Position numbers and translations under genes: made by a program
In this document: piece after piece, positions 14,670-23,507 of the stretch
How the letters are laid out: every line of letters begins with the position of its first letter
Position numbering within the stretch: the stretch's first letter is position 1
Origin: Roseovarius sp. UBA6167
GTDB lineage: Bacteria; Pseudomonadota; Alphaproteobacteria; Rhodobacterales; Rhodobacteraceae
DNA length: 29,470 nt
Assembly (NCBI GenBank): GCA_002428225.1
Contig: DIUD01000076.1
Coordinates: forward strand, 773 to 30,242
Direction of reading: 5' to 3'
The notes under the pieces: generated by a model
Databases searched by the model: none
What the model saw: only the letters and a program-made list of their open reading frames with translations
What the model was told of the DNA's origin: nothing

Positions 14670-17438
14670 TTATGCCGTCGCGCGGTCCGCGCCCGCGGCG
14701 ATGGCGGCGCGGAGTTTTCTCTCCAGCGCCGCGCGTTTGCTCTCGGAATGGAATTTCAGCCCGAACATGTCCTTGACATAGAAGGTATCGACGACCTGTT
14801 CGCCAAAGGTGGCGATGACCGCCGAAGCGATATAGACGTTGTTGGCCGCCAGCGTCCGGGTGAGATCGTAAAGCAGACCGGGGCGGTCGCGGGTGTCCAC
14901 CTCGATGATGGTGTAGATATCCGAGCCCTCGTTGTCGAAGACGATATGGGTCGGCACACGGAAAGCGCGCTCGCGCTTCTTGAGCTTGTCGCGTGACCTG
15001 ATCGCCTCGCGCGGGAGAACCTCGCCCTTGAGCGTCTTGTCGATCATCTGGCGCAGGCGCGGCAGGCGGCTTGCCTCGAAGGGATGGCCGTCGTCGTCCT
15101 GGATCCAGAAGACGGCGGTGGCGAACCCGTCCTTGGAGGTATAGGTGCGCGCATCGACCACGTTCGCGCCGACCAGCGCCAGCGCGCCCGCCAGCCGCGA
15201 GAAGATACCCGGGTGATCGACGAGCGCGAAGCAGGCGCGGGTGGCGTCACGATCCGCGTCGATGGCCAGATCAATCGCGATCTCGTCATCGTGCAGGTCG
15301 CGCAGGAGCCGGGCAAAGACCACATGGGTAGAGACATGCAGCCCCTGCCAGTAGGGCGGATAATGGCGCGAGGTCTCCTGCTTGAGGTCCTTCGCGTCCC
15401 AGTCGCGCAGGGCCTCGCGCAGGGCGCGCTTGGCATCCGCGCCGCGCTGTTCGCGGGTGATCGCCTCCATTCCGTCCTCGAGCACGCGCCGGGTCTCACG
15501 GTAGAGGGCACGAAAAAGCGACGCTTTCCAGTTGTTCCATGTGCCGGGGCCGACGCCGCGAATGTCGCAAATGGTAAGCAACAGCAGCAGGTCGAGCCGC
15601 TCGCGCGTCTGCACCGCCTTGGCGAAGTCGCGCACGGTGCGGGGTTCGGTGATGTCGCGTTTCTGGGCAGTGTCGGACATCAGCAGATGATGGCGCACCA
15701 GCCATTCCACGGTCTCGGACTCGCGCCTTGTCAGGCCGAGCCGCGGCGCCACCTTGCGCGCGATCCGCGCGCCAAGGATCGAGTGATCCTCGGGTCGCCC
15801 CTTGCCGATGTCGTGCAGCAGAAGCGCCACGTAGAGCACGCGGCGGTTGACCCCTTGCTTGAGGATCGAGGAGGCGACCGGCAATTCCTCGATCAGCTCG
15901 CGCCGCTCGATCCGGGCCAGGTGCGAGATGCACTGGATGATGTGTTCGTCCACCGTGTAATGATGATACATGTTGAACTGCATCATCGCGCGGATCGGCT
16001 CGAATTCGGGCATGAAGGCCGAGAGCACGCCAAGCTCGTTCATGCGCCGCAGCGCGCGCTCGGGGCTGCCGTGTCTCAGCAGCAGGTCGAGGAAAAGCTT
16101 CTGCGCCGCCGGGTCGTTGCAAAACCTCTCGTCGATGAGCGACAGGTTGTTGGTCACCAGGAGCATCGCATCGGGGTGGATCAGAAGCCCGGTGCGCAGC
16201 GCCTCCTCGAACAGCCGCAGCAGGTTGAGCGGGTCGGCGAGGAACGCCGCCTCGTCGGCGATGGCAAGGCGCCCGTTGATCTCGACATAGCCGCGGCGCA
16301 TCTTCTTGCGTCGCTTGAGCAGCCGTTGCAGCAGCGGCTCGGCCTTTTGTTGCGCGGCCTCCAGCTTGGTGAGGAAGATGCGGGTCAGGTCGCCCACGGC
16401 GGTGGCGTGGCGGAAATAGTCCTGCATGAAGATTTCCACGCCCCGGCGTCCGCCCCGATCGGCGTAGCCCATCCGCTCGGCCACTGCGAGCTGCATGTCG
16501 AAGGTGAGCTGGTCGTTGGCGCGCCCGGCGATGAGATGCAGATGGCAGCGCACCGCCCAGAGGAAATTCTCGGCGCGGGTAAAGGTGCCAAGCTCGTCGG
16601 CGGTGAAGGTGCCAAGCGCCACCAGATCGCCCACATCGCGGACATGGTGGACATATTTGGCGATCCAGAACAGCGATTGCAGGTCGCGCAAGCCGCCCTT
16701 GCCCTCCTTCACGTTGGGCTCGACCATGTAACGCTCGCCCTGCTTTTCGTGGCGCGCGTCGCGCTCGGCCAGCTTGGCCTCGGTGAACTCGCGTTCCGTG
16801 CCGGTAAAGAGCTTGTCGCGCAACTGCATGTCGAGGCGCTGCGCCAGGGCTGCGTCACCGCCAAGATAGCGATGCTCCAGAAGGGCTGTGCGGATGGTGA
16901 AATCGCTGGCCCCGAGCCGCAGGCAATCGCGGATGGTGCGGCTGGCATGGCCCACCTTGAGGCGCAGATCCCACAGGATGTAGAGCATCGATTCGATCAC
17001 GCTCTCGGCCCAGGGGGTGATCTTGTAGGGGGTAAGAAAGAGGAGATCGACATCGGAAAAGGGCGCCATCTCGCCGCGCCCGTAACCGCCGACGGCGCAG
17101 ACGGCGATGCGCTCGGCCTCGGTCGGCGTGGCGAGCGGGTGCATGTGCCGCGTGGCCAGATCGAGCGCGGCGAGGGTGACGCAATCGGTCAGCCAGCACC
17201 AGGCGCGGGTGGCGGGGCGCGCGTCGAAAGGCCGCGCGGTAAAGGCCTGGGCGATGGCCGCGCGCCCGCGCGTCATCTCGGCCCCGAGGATCGCGACGGC
17301 GGCACGGCGCAGCGCGGCGGTATCGGCAGCCTCGGCCGCGGCCTCGTCAAGCGCCAGCGCCACCTTGTCCGCCGCGAATATCTCGTCGGGTGCAAGGATC
17401 AGGTCGGCGGGCGGCGCGGGCGGCTGGGGTAGCGGCAT
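14670..17438 (-). CDS. glnD: Bifunctional [protein-PII] uridylyltransferase / uridylyl-removing enzyme
   Basis: GlnD senses glutamine and adds UMP to, or removes it from, PII proteins, setting nitrogen assimilation. The chosen start at 17438 (MPLPQPPAPP) gives 922 residues and lies 16 bp after the upstream lipoprotein stop; a longer in-frame start would overlap that gene. Domains in order: nucleotidyltransferase with GGYGRGEMAPFSDVD (residues 117-131, metal ligands D129/D131); HD hydrolase domain with HDIGKG (H542/D543); and two C-terminal ACT glutamine-sensing domains, about 730-800 (LVDHPGIFSRLAGALALVGA) and 838-910 (VDTRDRPGLLYDLTRTLAAN). All catalytic motifs are intact. It is probably co-transcribed with the lpoA-like gene. 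Confidence 0.96.
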   Translation of the reverse strand: MPLPQPPAPPADLILAPDEIFAADKVALALDEAAAEAADTAALRRAAVAILGAEMTRGRAAIAQAFTARPFDARPATRAWCWLTDCVTLAALDLATRHMHPLATPTEAERIAVCAVGGYGRGEMAPFSDVDLLFLTPYKITPWAESVIESMLYILWDLRLKVGHASRTIRDCLRLGASDFTIRTALLEHRYLGGDAALAQRLDMQLRDKLFTGTEREFTEAKLAERDARHEKQGERYMVEPNVKEGKGGLRDLQSLFWIAKYVHHVRDVGDLVALGTFTADELGTFTRAENFLWAVRCHLHLIAGRANDQLTFDMQLAVAERMGYADRGGRRGVEIFMQDYFRHATAVGDLTRIFLTKLEAAQQKAEPLLQRLLKRRKKMRRGYVEINGRLAIADEAAFLADPLNLLRLFEEALRTGLLIHPDAMLLVTNNLSLIDERFCNDPAAQKLFLDLLLRHGSPERALRRMNELGVLSAFMPEFEPIRAMMQFNMYHHYTVDEHIIQCISHLARIERRELIEELPVASSILKQGVNRRVLYVALLLHDIGKGRPEDHSILGARIARKVAPRLGLTRRESETVEWLVRHHLLMSDTAQKRDITEPRTVRDFAKAVQTRERLDLLLLLTICDIRGVGPGTWNNWKASLFRALYRETRRVLEDGMEAITREQRGADAKRALREALRDWDAKDLKQETSRHYPPYWQGLHVSTHVVFARLLRDLHDDEIAIDLAIDADRDATRACFALVDHPGIFSRLAGALALVGANVVDARTYTSKDGFATAVFWIQDDDGHPFEASRLPRLRQMIDKTLKGEVLPREAIRSRDKLKKRERAFRVPTHIVFDNEGSDIYTIIEVDTRDRPGLLYDLTRTLAANNVYIASAVIATFGEQVVDTFYVKDMFGLKFHSESKRAALERKLRAAIAAGADRATA

Positions 17439-17454
17439 CAGCGCCGCGCGCGCC

Positions 17455-18627
17455 TCAGAACCCGGCACCGCCGAAACCTCGGGGCGCGGGCGACAGGATC
17501 TGGACCCGCTTGTCGGCGATGGTCGCCACGGCAAGGCCGCGCTCGTTGGTGCCGTCAGGGCGCAGCCGGAACACGCCGCTTACCCCCTGGAACCCGGCGG
17601 TCTGGGTGAGATCGCCGCGCGTCAGGCCGCGCCCGGCCTCGGAGAGCGCGCCGACCGCGGCAATTCCGTCATAGGCGAGGCCGGCAATCGGGTGCGGGCT
17701 GTTGCCATGGGCCGCGCGAAAGCGGGCCCCGAACGCGGCGGCGCGGTCAGGGTCGGGCAGGGCGAACCAGCCACCCTGCACCCCCGGAAGCTCGAGCGTC
17801 TGCGGCGGCATGTCCCAGCGGGCAAGGCCGATATACTGCACCCGGTCCGGTCCAAGCCCCGCCTCGGGCAGCATCTGCGCGAACAGCGGCAGCGCGCCCG
17901 CGCTGTTGGCGGTCAGAAAGATCGCATCGACCGCGTTGGTCTCGGCGGTGGCGCGAATCACCGGCACCGCGCTCACCACCCCGTCTTGCGAGAAATCGTA
18001 GGCGACGCTGCCTGCAAGCGTGCCGCCCTGCGCCTGCACGGCCCGGGTGATCGCCTCAAGCCCAAGCCGCCCGGAGAGATTTTCGGAATAGACCGCCATG
18101 ATGCGCGACTTGCCCTGCGATGTGGCAAAGGCTGCCAGCCTGTCGGCGGTATCGCGGAATGTCTGCCCCAGGACAAAGAGATTGCCGCCCGCGATGGTCG
18201 GGTTGTTGGAAAAGGCCAGCACGTTGATGCCCTGCGGTGCCACGGCGACGGCGACGGCATTGGCCGATTCGGCATGGAGCGGGCCGATGATGATCGCCGC
18301 CCCGTCGGCTGCGGCGTTGAGCGCGGCCTGGCGGGCCTGCGCAGGCTGTCCGGCGGTGCCGTAAACGCGCAGGTCGATCGCGACTCCGGTCAGGTCCGAG
18401 ACGGCAAGCCGCGCGGCATTCTCCAGATCGCGGGCAAGCTGTGCCTCCTGCGCGTTGGCCGTGCCATGCGGCACCAGAAGCGCCACCACCACCGCGCCCC
18501 TCGCCGTGCTGCCCCCGCCGGTGTTGGCGACCGGCGCGGCGGCATCGCAGGCGGCCAGCCCGATCAGCGCCAGAAGCGCGACGAGGCGGGCAAGGGGCTT
18601 GCGAAGGAGGGTTGAAAGGATAAACAT
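17455..18627 (-). CDS. LpoA-like lipoprotein, penicillin-binding protein activator family
   Basis: The 390-residue product starts at 18627, with AGGGAG six bases upstream. A lipoprotein signal ends in the lipobox LAAC (C27), so it is envelope-anchored. The rest is a periplasmic-binding-protein type I fold resembling Leu/Ile/Val-binding proteins and the C-terminal domain of LpoA/YraM: VVVALLVPHGTANAQEAQLA, GAAIIIGPLHAESANAVA, VLAFSNNPTIAGGNLFVLGQ and IAGLAYDGIAAVGALSEAGR. It lacks the N-terminal TPR-like domain of E. coli LpoA. The neighbourhood (divergent rsmI then yraN) matches the yraL-yraM-yraN arrangement of E. coli, supporting a role in peptidoglycan synthase activation. Ligand binding cannot be excluded. 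Confidence 0.85.
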   Translation of the reverse strand: MFILSTLLRKPLARLVALLALIGLAACDAAAPVANTGGGSTARGAVVVALLVPHGTANAQEAQLARDLENAARLAVSDLTGVAIDLRVYGTAGQPAQARQAALNAAADGAAIIIGPLHAESANAVAVAVAPQGINVLAFSNNPTIAGGNLFVLGQTFRDTADRLAAFATSQGKSRIMAVYSENLSGRLGLEAITRAVQAQGGTLAGSVAYDFSQDGVVSAVPVIRATAETNAVDAIFLTANSAGALPLFAQMLPEAGLGPDRVQYIGLARWDMPPQTLELPGVQGGWFALPDPDRAAAFGARFRAAHGNSPHPIAGLAYDGIAAVGALSEAGRGLTRGDLTQTAGFQGVSGVFRLRPDGTNERGLAVATIADKRVQILSPAPRGFGGAGF

Positions 18628-18706
18628 GGCCTACTCCCTGTTATCGGCACCCGGGTCAGGATACACGCTGGCGCGATCATAGCCGTCATGGAACAAGGGT
18701 CCAGCG

Positions 18707-19570
18707 ATGAATTCCGATTCGCAGAAACTGGCCGCCGGGCTTTACCTTATCGCCACGCCGATAGGGACCGCGCGCGACATCACGCTCCGCGCGCTCGATC
18801 TTCTGGCGACGGCGGAGGTGCTGGTTGCCGAGGATACGCGCAGCCTGCGGCACCTGATGGAGATTCACGGCGTGGTCCTGGGCGAGCGCCCGCTCTGGGC
18901 CTATCACGATCATAACGGCGCCAGGATGCGCCCGCGTGTCCTGGCGGCGCTGGCGGAGGGCAGATCGGTGCTCTACGCCTCCGAGGCGGGCACGCCGATG
19001 GTGGCCGATCCCGGCTTTGATCTTGGCCGCGCGGCGGTGGCGGCGGGCTATCCGCTGATTTCGGCGCCCGGGCCCTCGGCGGTGATCGCGGCGCTGACCC
19101 TGTCGGGCCTGCCCACGGACAGGTTCCTGTTCGCGGGGTTCCTGCCGAGCACCTCGGCGCGGCGCAAGACGGTCCTGAAGGAGCTTGCCGCGGTGCCCGC
19201 GACCCTCGTGTTCTACGAATCGCCCCGGCGCGCGGCGGCAATGCTCGCCGACGCGGCCGAGGTGCTGGGCGGGGACAGACCGGCGGCGCTCTGCCGGGAG
19301 ATCACCAAGAAATTCGAGGAAACGCGCCGGGACACGCTGGAAAATCTCGCAAGGAACGCGGCCGCAGAGGCGCTGAAAGGGGAAATCGTCGTCGTGATCG
19401 GGCGCGGGGATTCACCGGATGTTAAAGAAGTTGATATAGACCGGGCACTGGACGCGGCATTGATGGGCGAGAGCGTGCGCGATGCGGCGGATCAGGTGGC
19501 GGCGGCCCTGGGGCTGCCGCGGCGTCAGGTCTATCAGCGGGCCTTGCAGCTCGCGGCCCGGAACGGATGA
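18707..19570 (+). CDS. rsmI: 16S rRNA (cytidine1402-2'-O)-methyltransferase
   Basis: RsmI methylates the ribose of C1402 in the 30S decoding centre using S-adenosylmethionine. The 287-residue product has the tetrapyrrole-methylase fold: GLYLIATPIGTARDITLRAL (11-30), AEDTR (41-45), a YASEAGTPMVADPG loop (about 90-103), SAPGPSAVIAALTLSGLPTD (119-138) and the FLPSTSARRKT segment. The ATG at 18707 is preceded by AAGGGT with a seven-base spacing. It is divergent from the LpoA-like gene across 79 bp that must hold both promoters; I cannot assign them confidently. yraN follows immediately. Confidence 0.95.
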   Translation: MNSDSQKLAAGLYLIATPIGTARDITLRALDLLATAEVLVAEDTRSLRHLMEIHGVVLGERPLWAYHDHNGARMRPRVLAALAEGRSVLYASEAGTPMVADPGFDLGRAAVAAGYPLISAPGPSAVIAALTLSGLPTDRFLFAGFLPSTSARRKTVLKELAAVPATLVFYESPRRAAAMLADAAEVLGGDRPAALCREITKKFEETRRDTLENLARNAAAEALKGEIVVVIGRGDSPDVKEVDIDRALDAALMGESVRDAADQVAAALGLPRRQVYQRALQLAARNG

Positions 19571-19584
19571 GGAAAGGACGTGGG

Positions 19585-20016
19585 ATGCGGCAACTTGTAT
19601 TCGATTTCGACGCGCCGGCGCCCGCTGCCCTGCGCGAAAGCGTGCCGCGCTGGCGAAAGGACCGGGGCAGGCGGGCCTTTCTCAGCGGACAGGCAGCCGA
19701 AGAGACGGTCGCGCGGTTATACGAGGGGCGCGGCACGCAGGTTCTCGCGCGGCGCTGGCGCGGGGTCAGCGGCGAGATCGACCTCGTCCTGCGCGCGCCC
19801 GACACATACGTTTTCTGCGAGGTCAAACGCGCGGCGACCCATGATCTGGCGCTTCAGCGGTTGCGCCAGGGGCAGTTGCAACGGATTTATCACGCGGCCT
19901 CGGAATATATCGGGCTGACGCCCGAGGGGCAGCTTGCGCCGGTGCGATTCGATGTGGCGACGGTCGATGCCACCGGGGCGGTGGATATCCTCGAGGCGGC
20001 GTTCGGGCTTTTCTGA
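19585..20016 (+). CDS. yraN: YraN/UPF0102-family predicted endonuclease
   Basis: The 143-residue product has the YraN restriction-endonuclease-like fold: GQAAEETVARLYEGRG (E40), QVLARRWR, GEIDLVLRAPDTYVFCEVKR (E64, D66, E79, K81) and a C-terminal IRFDV-like strand (VRFDVATVD). E64/D66...E79-x-K81 correspond to a PD-(D/E)xK nuclease core. The ATG at 19585 has AAGGAC just upstream. An ATG at 19567 overlapping the rsmI stop (ATGA) would add six residues and is possible. The cellular role is unknown. The rsmI-yraN pairing is widely conserved. Confidence 0.88.
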   Translation: MRQLVFDFDAPAPAALRESVPRWRKDRGRRAFLSGQAAEETVARLYEGRGTQVLARRWRGVSGEIDLVLRAPDTYVFCEVKRAATHDLALQRLRQGQLQRIYHAASEYIGLTPEGQLAPVRFDVATVDATGAVDILEAAFGLF

Positions 20017-20074
20017 ATTGCACGCCGGCGCGGCATGGCCCATGAAAGGGACAGTGTGACACATGAGGCCGCGT

Positions 20075-21010
20075 ATGAAAATCGCCTTTCAGATGGACCC
20101 GATCGGGCCGATCGACATCAATGCCGACAGCACCTTCCGCCTGATGATCGAGGCGCAGGAACGCGGCCATGACCTGTTCTACTACACGCCCGAAGCGCTG
20201 GCCTACGAGGAGGGGCGCATCACCGCGCGCGGCTGGCCGCTCGAGGTGCAGCGGGTGGCCGGCGATCATTACCGGCTGGGCGAGATGCAGACTGCCGATC
20301 TTGCCGGGTTCGACGTGGTCTGGCTCCGGCAGGACCCGCCGTTCGACATGTTCTACATCACCACGACGCACCTGCTGGAGCGGCTGAGCCCCGGCACGCT
20401 GGTGGTCAATGATCCGTTCTGGGTGCGTAATTTCCCCGAGAAGCTGCTGATCCTGAACTTTCCCGAACTGATGCCGCCCACTGCGATCGCACGCGATCTG
20501 GCCACGATTCGCGCGTTTCGCGCGCGCCATGGTGACGTGATCCTCAAGCCGCTCTACGGCAATGGCGGGGCGGGGGTGTTTCACCTGCCCGAGAGCGACC
20601 GGAACCTCGCCAGCCTGCACGAGATGTTCACCGGTTTCTCGCGTGAGCCGCTCATCGTGCAGAAATACCTTCCCGATGTGAGCCGGGGCGACAAGCGGGT
20701 GATCCTCGTGGAGGGAGAACCGATCGGCGCGATCAACCGCGTGCCCGCGCAGGGCGAGACACGCTCCAACATGCATGTCGGCGGGCGGCCCGAAAAGGTG
20801 GGGCTGACCGCGCGCGACCGCGAGATCTGCGCGCGGATCGGACCGCTTTTGCACGAGAAGGGGCAGATATTCGTGGGCATCGACGTGATCGGCGACTATC
20901 TGACCGAGATCAACGTGACCTCGCCCACCGGCCTTCAGGAACTCGAACGCTTCGACGGGGTGAACGGGGCGGCGCGGATATGGGAGGCGATCGAGGAGCG
21001 CCGGGCGTGA
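20075..21010 (+). CDS. gshB: Glutathione synthetase
   Basis: GshB joins gamma-glutamylcysteine and glycine with ATP. The start at 20075 (MKIAFQMDPIGPIDINADST) gives 311 residues, close to E. coli GshB; ATG 20063 would add four. An N-terminal GSH-synthase domain (VWLRQDPPFDMFYITTTHLL) precedes an ATP-grasp domain with KPLYGNGGAGVF, QKYLPDVSRGDKRVILVEGE and the metal-binding IDVIGDYLTEINVTSPTGLQ. The glycine-rich loop reads YGNGG rather than DGMGG, which I take as lineage variation. The stop overlaps the GTG of the next gene (GTGA, 21007-21010). Confidence 0.96.
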   Translation: MKIAFQMDPIGPIDINADSTFRLMIEAQERGHDLFYYTPEALAYEEGRITARGWPLEVQRVAGDHYRLGEMQTADLAGFDVVWLRQDPPFDMFYITTTHLLERLSPGTLVVNDPFWVRNFPEKLLILNFPELMPPTAIARDLATIRAFRARHGDVILKPLYGNGGAGVFHLPESDRNLASLHEMFTGFSREPLIVQKYLPDVSRGDKRVILVEGEPIGAINRVPAQGETRSNMHVGGRPEKVGLTARDREICARIGPLLHEKGQIFVGIDVIGDYLTEINVTSPTGLQELERFDGVNGAARIWEAIEERRA

Positions 21011-21897
21011 GCCTGCGCGCCCGGCTCCTCAACCTCTCGCTCAGGTTCTTCGAGAAGCCGCACCTGGCGACGGCCGAGGATCCGGTCGCGCTGCGGGACG
21101 GCTTCGAGCGCAAGGCGCGATTCTGGTTTCACGCCCCGCGCGGCAGCCGGTTCGAGCGCGACGTGATCGGCGGGCGCGCGGCGCTCTGGGCGCTCGGGCC
21201 GGGCGTGGCGCGCGACAGGGGGCCGGTGCTGCTCTATTTCCATGGCGGCGGCTACGTCTTCGGCTCGCCCGCGACGCATCGCGCGATGCTGGCAGGGCTC
21301 TCGGCGATGACCGGGATGCCCGCCTGCCTGCCCGATTACCGGCTGGCCCCCGAACATCCCTTTCCGGCGGCGGTCGAGGACGGGCTGGCCGCGCTTTCGG
21401 CGCTCGCCGGCCATCCCGGCGGTGTGGTTCTGGGGGGTGACAGCGCGGGCGGCGGGCTGGCGCTCGTGGTGCTTGGCGCGTCCCTGGCCCAAGCGGGCCC
21501 CGTGCCGCGCGCGCTCTTCGCTTTCTCGCCACTCACCGATCTGACCTTTTCGGGCGAGAGTTTCCGCCGGAACGTGCAGGCCGAGGTCATGCTGCCGGCA
21601 CATCGCGCGCATCAGGCGGCGGAGATGTATCTGCAAGGGGCCGATCCGCGCGACCCGCGCGCCTCGCCGCTTTTCGCCGATTTTACAGGCGCGCCACCGG
21701 TCTGGCTGGCGGCGGGGGATACCGAAATCCTGCTTGATGATACGCGCCGCATGGCGGCGCGGCTGCGCGCGCAAGGCGTCGCGGTGACCGAGCACATCGC
21801 CCGCGACCTGCCTCATGCCTGGCCGATGTTTCGGGGCCTTGTCCCCGAGGCGGACGCAACCCTGTCGGGTCTTGCGGGCTGGCTCAGGTCTCCTTGA
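21007..21897 (+). CDS. Alpha/beta hydrolase, HSL (hormone-sensitive lipase) family esterase
   Basis: The 296-residue product uses GTG 21007, coupled to gshB by a 4-bp overlap. The oxyanion-hole motif is HGGG (79-82, YFHGGGYVFG) and the nucleophile elbow is GGDSAGG with S146. The family segment DYRLAPEHPFPAAVED (110-125) is present. The catalytic histidine is H270 in DLPHAWPMF, with the acid in the AAGDTEILLDD segment (236-245). These features define the bacterial HSL/type IV esterase family acting on short acyl esters. The substrate is unknown, and a link to glutathione metabolism is only positional. Its 3' end overlaps convergent comM by 14 bp. Confidence 0.88.
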   Translation: MSLRARLLNLSLRFFEKPHLATAEDPVALRDGFERKARFWFHAPRGSRFERDVIGGRAALWALGPGVARDRGPVLLYFHGGGYVFGSPATHRAMLAGLSAMTGMPACLPDYRLAPEHPFPAAVEDGLAALSALAGHPGGVVLGGDSAGGGLALVVLGASLAQAGPVPRALFAFSPLTDLTFSGESFRRNVQAEVMLPAHRAHQAAEMYLQGADPRDPRASPLFADFTGAPPVWLAAGDTEILLDDTRRMAARLRAQGVAVTEHIARDLPHAWPMFRGLVPEADATLSGLAGWLRSP

Positions 21898-23398
21898 TCG
21901 TGGCGATGCGAAAGCTCACGGCCTCGGCGACATGGGGCAGGCGGACGGTATCCGAGCCATCGAGATCGGCGATGGTGCGCGCCACCCGAAGCACCCGGTG
22001 ATAGCCGCGCGCGGTGAGGCCGAAGCGGTCGGCCACGCGGGTGAGCAGCGCGCGCCCCTCCGCATCGGGCGTGGCTATTTCTTCGAGGGTCTCGCCTTCG
22101 GCATCGGCATTTAGGCGCATGTCGGGCCGGTGCGCGAATCGCGCCTGTTGCACCGCCCGCGCCGCCGCTACCCGCTCGGCCACCCGGGCCGAACCTTCGC
22201 CGCTTGCGGGCAGGTCAAGATCGGTAAAGGCCACCGGCGGCACGTCGAGGCGCAAATCGAACCGGTCCATCAGCGGGCCGGAAATTCGCCCCATGTAATC
22301 CTCGCCGCAGCCCGGCGCGCGCGAGCAGGCGCGGTTCGGATCGCTCAGGTGCCCGCATTTGCACGGGTTGGCGGCGGCCACCAGCAGGAAGCGGCAGGGA
22401 TATTTCACATGGGCATTGGCGCGCGCGATCATCACCTCGCCGGTCTCGATCGGCTGGCGCAGGGTCTCGAGCACGGCGCGAGGAAATTCGGGAAACTCGT
22501 CCATGAAGAGCACGCCGTTATGCGCAAGGCTGATCTCGCCCGGCTTGGCGCTGCGCCCGCCGCCGGTGATCGCCGCCATCGAGGCGGTGTGATGCGGCTC
22601 GCGGTAGGGGCGTGTGCGGCTGATCCCGCCCTCGGAAATCAGCCCCGCGACCGAGTGGATCATCGAGGTTTCCAGCGCCTCGGCGGGGCTGAGCGGCGGC
22701 AGGAGCCCCGGCAGGCGCGCGGCGAGCATGGATTTGCCCGAGCCGGGCGGGCCCACCATCATCAGGTGGTGCCGGCCCGCGGCGGCGATTTCCAGCGCCC
22801 GCTTGGCGCGCTCCTGTCCCTTGACGTCGCGCAGGTCGCGCCCGGGTGGCGGGCCGGTCACCTCGCCCGGTTGCGAGGGCGCGATGGGGCATTCGCCGGT
22901 GAAATGGCGCACCACGTCGGCAAGCGAGGCCGCCCCGATCACCTGTGCCGCGCCCACCCAGGCGGCTTCGGCCCCCGAGGCGCGCGGGCATAGCAGGATG
23001 CGGTTCTCTTCGGCTGCGGACATCGCGGCGGGCAGCGCGCCGATGACGGGCACGAGCGTGCCGTCGAGCGACAATTCCCCCAGCGCCGTGGTGCCCTCGA
23101 CCGCGTCATGGGGCAGGATGTCGAGCGCGGCCAGCAGGGCGAGCGCGATGGGCAGGTCGAAATGGCTGCCCTCCTTGGGCAGGTCGGCGGGCGAGAGGTT
23201 CACCGCGATGCGCTTCGAGGGCAGCGAGATGGCCAGCGCCGAGAGCGCCGCGCGCACCCGCTCGCGCGCCTCCGACACGGCCTTGTCGGGCAGGCCCACG
23301 AGGGCAAAGCCCGGCACACCCGCGAGCACGGCGCATTGCACCTCGACGGGGCGCGCCTCGACCCCTTCGAAAGCCACGGTATAGGCGCGTGCGACCAT
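21884..23398 (-). CDS. comM: ComM / YifB-family Mg-chelatase-like AAA+ ATPase
   Basis: The 504-residue product matches ComM, a hexameric helicase that promotes branch migration during integration of incoming DNA. The N-terminal Lon-C-like domain (residues 1-170) has GVPGFALVGLPDKAVSEARE and NLSPADLPKEGSHFDLPIAL. The AAA+ module has Walker A GPPGSGKS (216-223), VLFMDEFPEFPR as Walker B, and a zinc-like Cys cluster CKCGHLSDPNRACSRAPGCG. The C-terminal Mg-chelatase domain ends the protein. In Rhodobacter capsulatus, comM is needed by recipients of gene transfer agent DNA, a CtrA-controlled trait. A CtrA-like box lies about 50 bp upstream of this start. GGGGAG precedes the ATG closely. Confidence 0.95.
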   Translation of the reverse strand: MVARAYTVAFEGVEARPVEVQCAVLAGVPGFALVGLPDKAVSEARERVRAALSALAISLPSKRIAVNLSPADLPKEGSHFDLPIALALLAALDILPHDAVEGTTALGELSLDGTLVPVIGALPAAMSAAEENRILLCPRASGAEAAWVGAAQVIGAASLADVVRHFTGECPIAPSQPGEVTGPPPGRDLRDVKGQERAKRALEIAAAGRHHLMMVGPPGSGKSMLAARLPGLLPPLSPAEALETSMIHSVAGLISEGGISRTRPYREPHHTASMAAITGGGRSAKPGEISLAHNGVLFMDEFPEFPRAVLETLRQPIETGEVMIARANAHVKYPCRFLLVAAANPCKCGHLSDPNRACSRAPGCGEDYMGRISGPLMDRFDLRLDVPPVAFTDLDLPASGEGSARVAERVAAARAVQQARFAHRPDMRLNADAEGETLEEIATPDAEGRALLTRVADRFGLTARGYHRVLRVARTIADLDGSDTVRLPHVAEAVSFRIATIKET

Positions 23399-23448
23399 GT
23401 TCTCCCCGCGCGGTCATGCCATCAGGGTTAACGGGTAGCGCCGGGAGG

Positions 23449-23464
23449 TTTACGAATGGTTAAC
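23449..23464 (-). promoter_or_regulatory. CtrA-like binding box upstream of comM
   Basis: On the minus strand the site reads GTTAACCATTCGTAAA, that is TTAA-N7-TAAA against the CtrA consensus TTAA-N7-TTAA (7 of 8 positions). It is 51-66 bp upstream of the comM ATG, the usual distance for a site overlapping a -35 region. A second isolated GTTAAC lies at 23427-23432. Such AT-rich words are rare in this GC-rich sequence. Confidence 0.45.
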
Positions 23465-23507
23465 AGCCCTCGGGGCGGCAGGCACAGACCCGCCGCACCC
23501 GGCCGTA

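Noticed and set aside
8542..17432. Very long antisense ORFs opposite mrpA (8542-10542, minus), mrpD (11818-13434, minus) and glnD (15084-17432, plus)
   Set aside because: Low-complexity Arg/His/Gln-rich translations with no fold signatures; the opposite strands carry intact conserved proteins.
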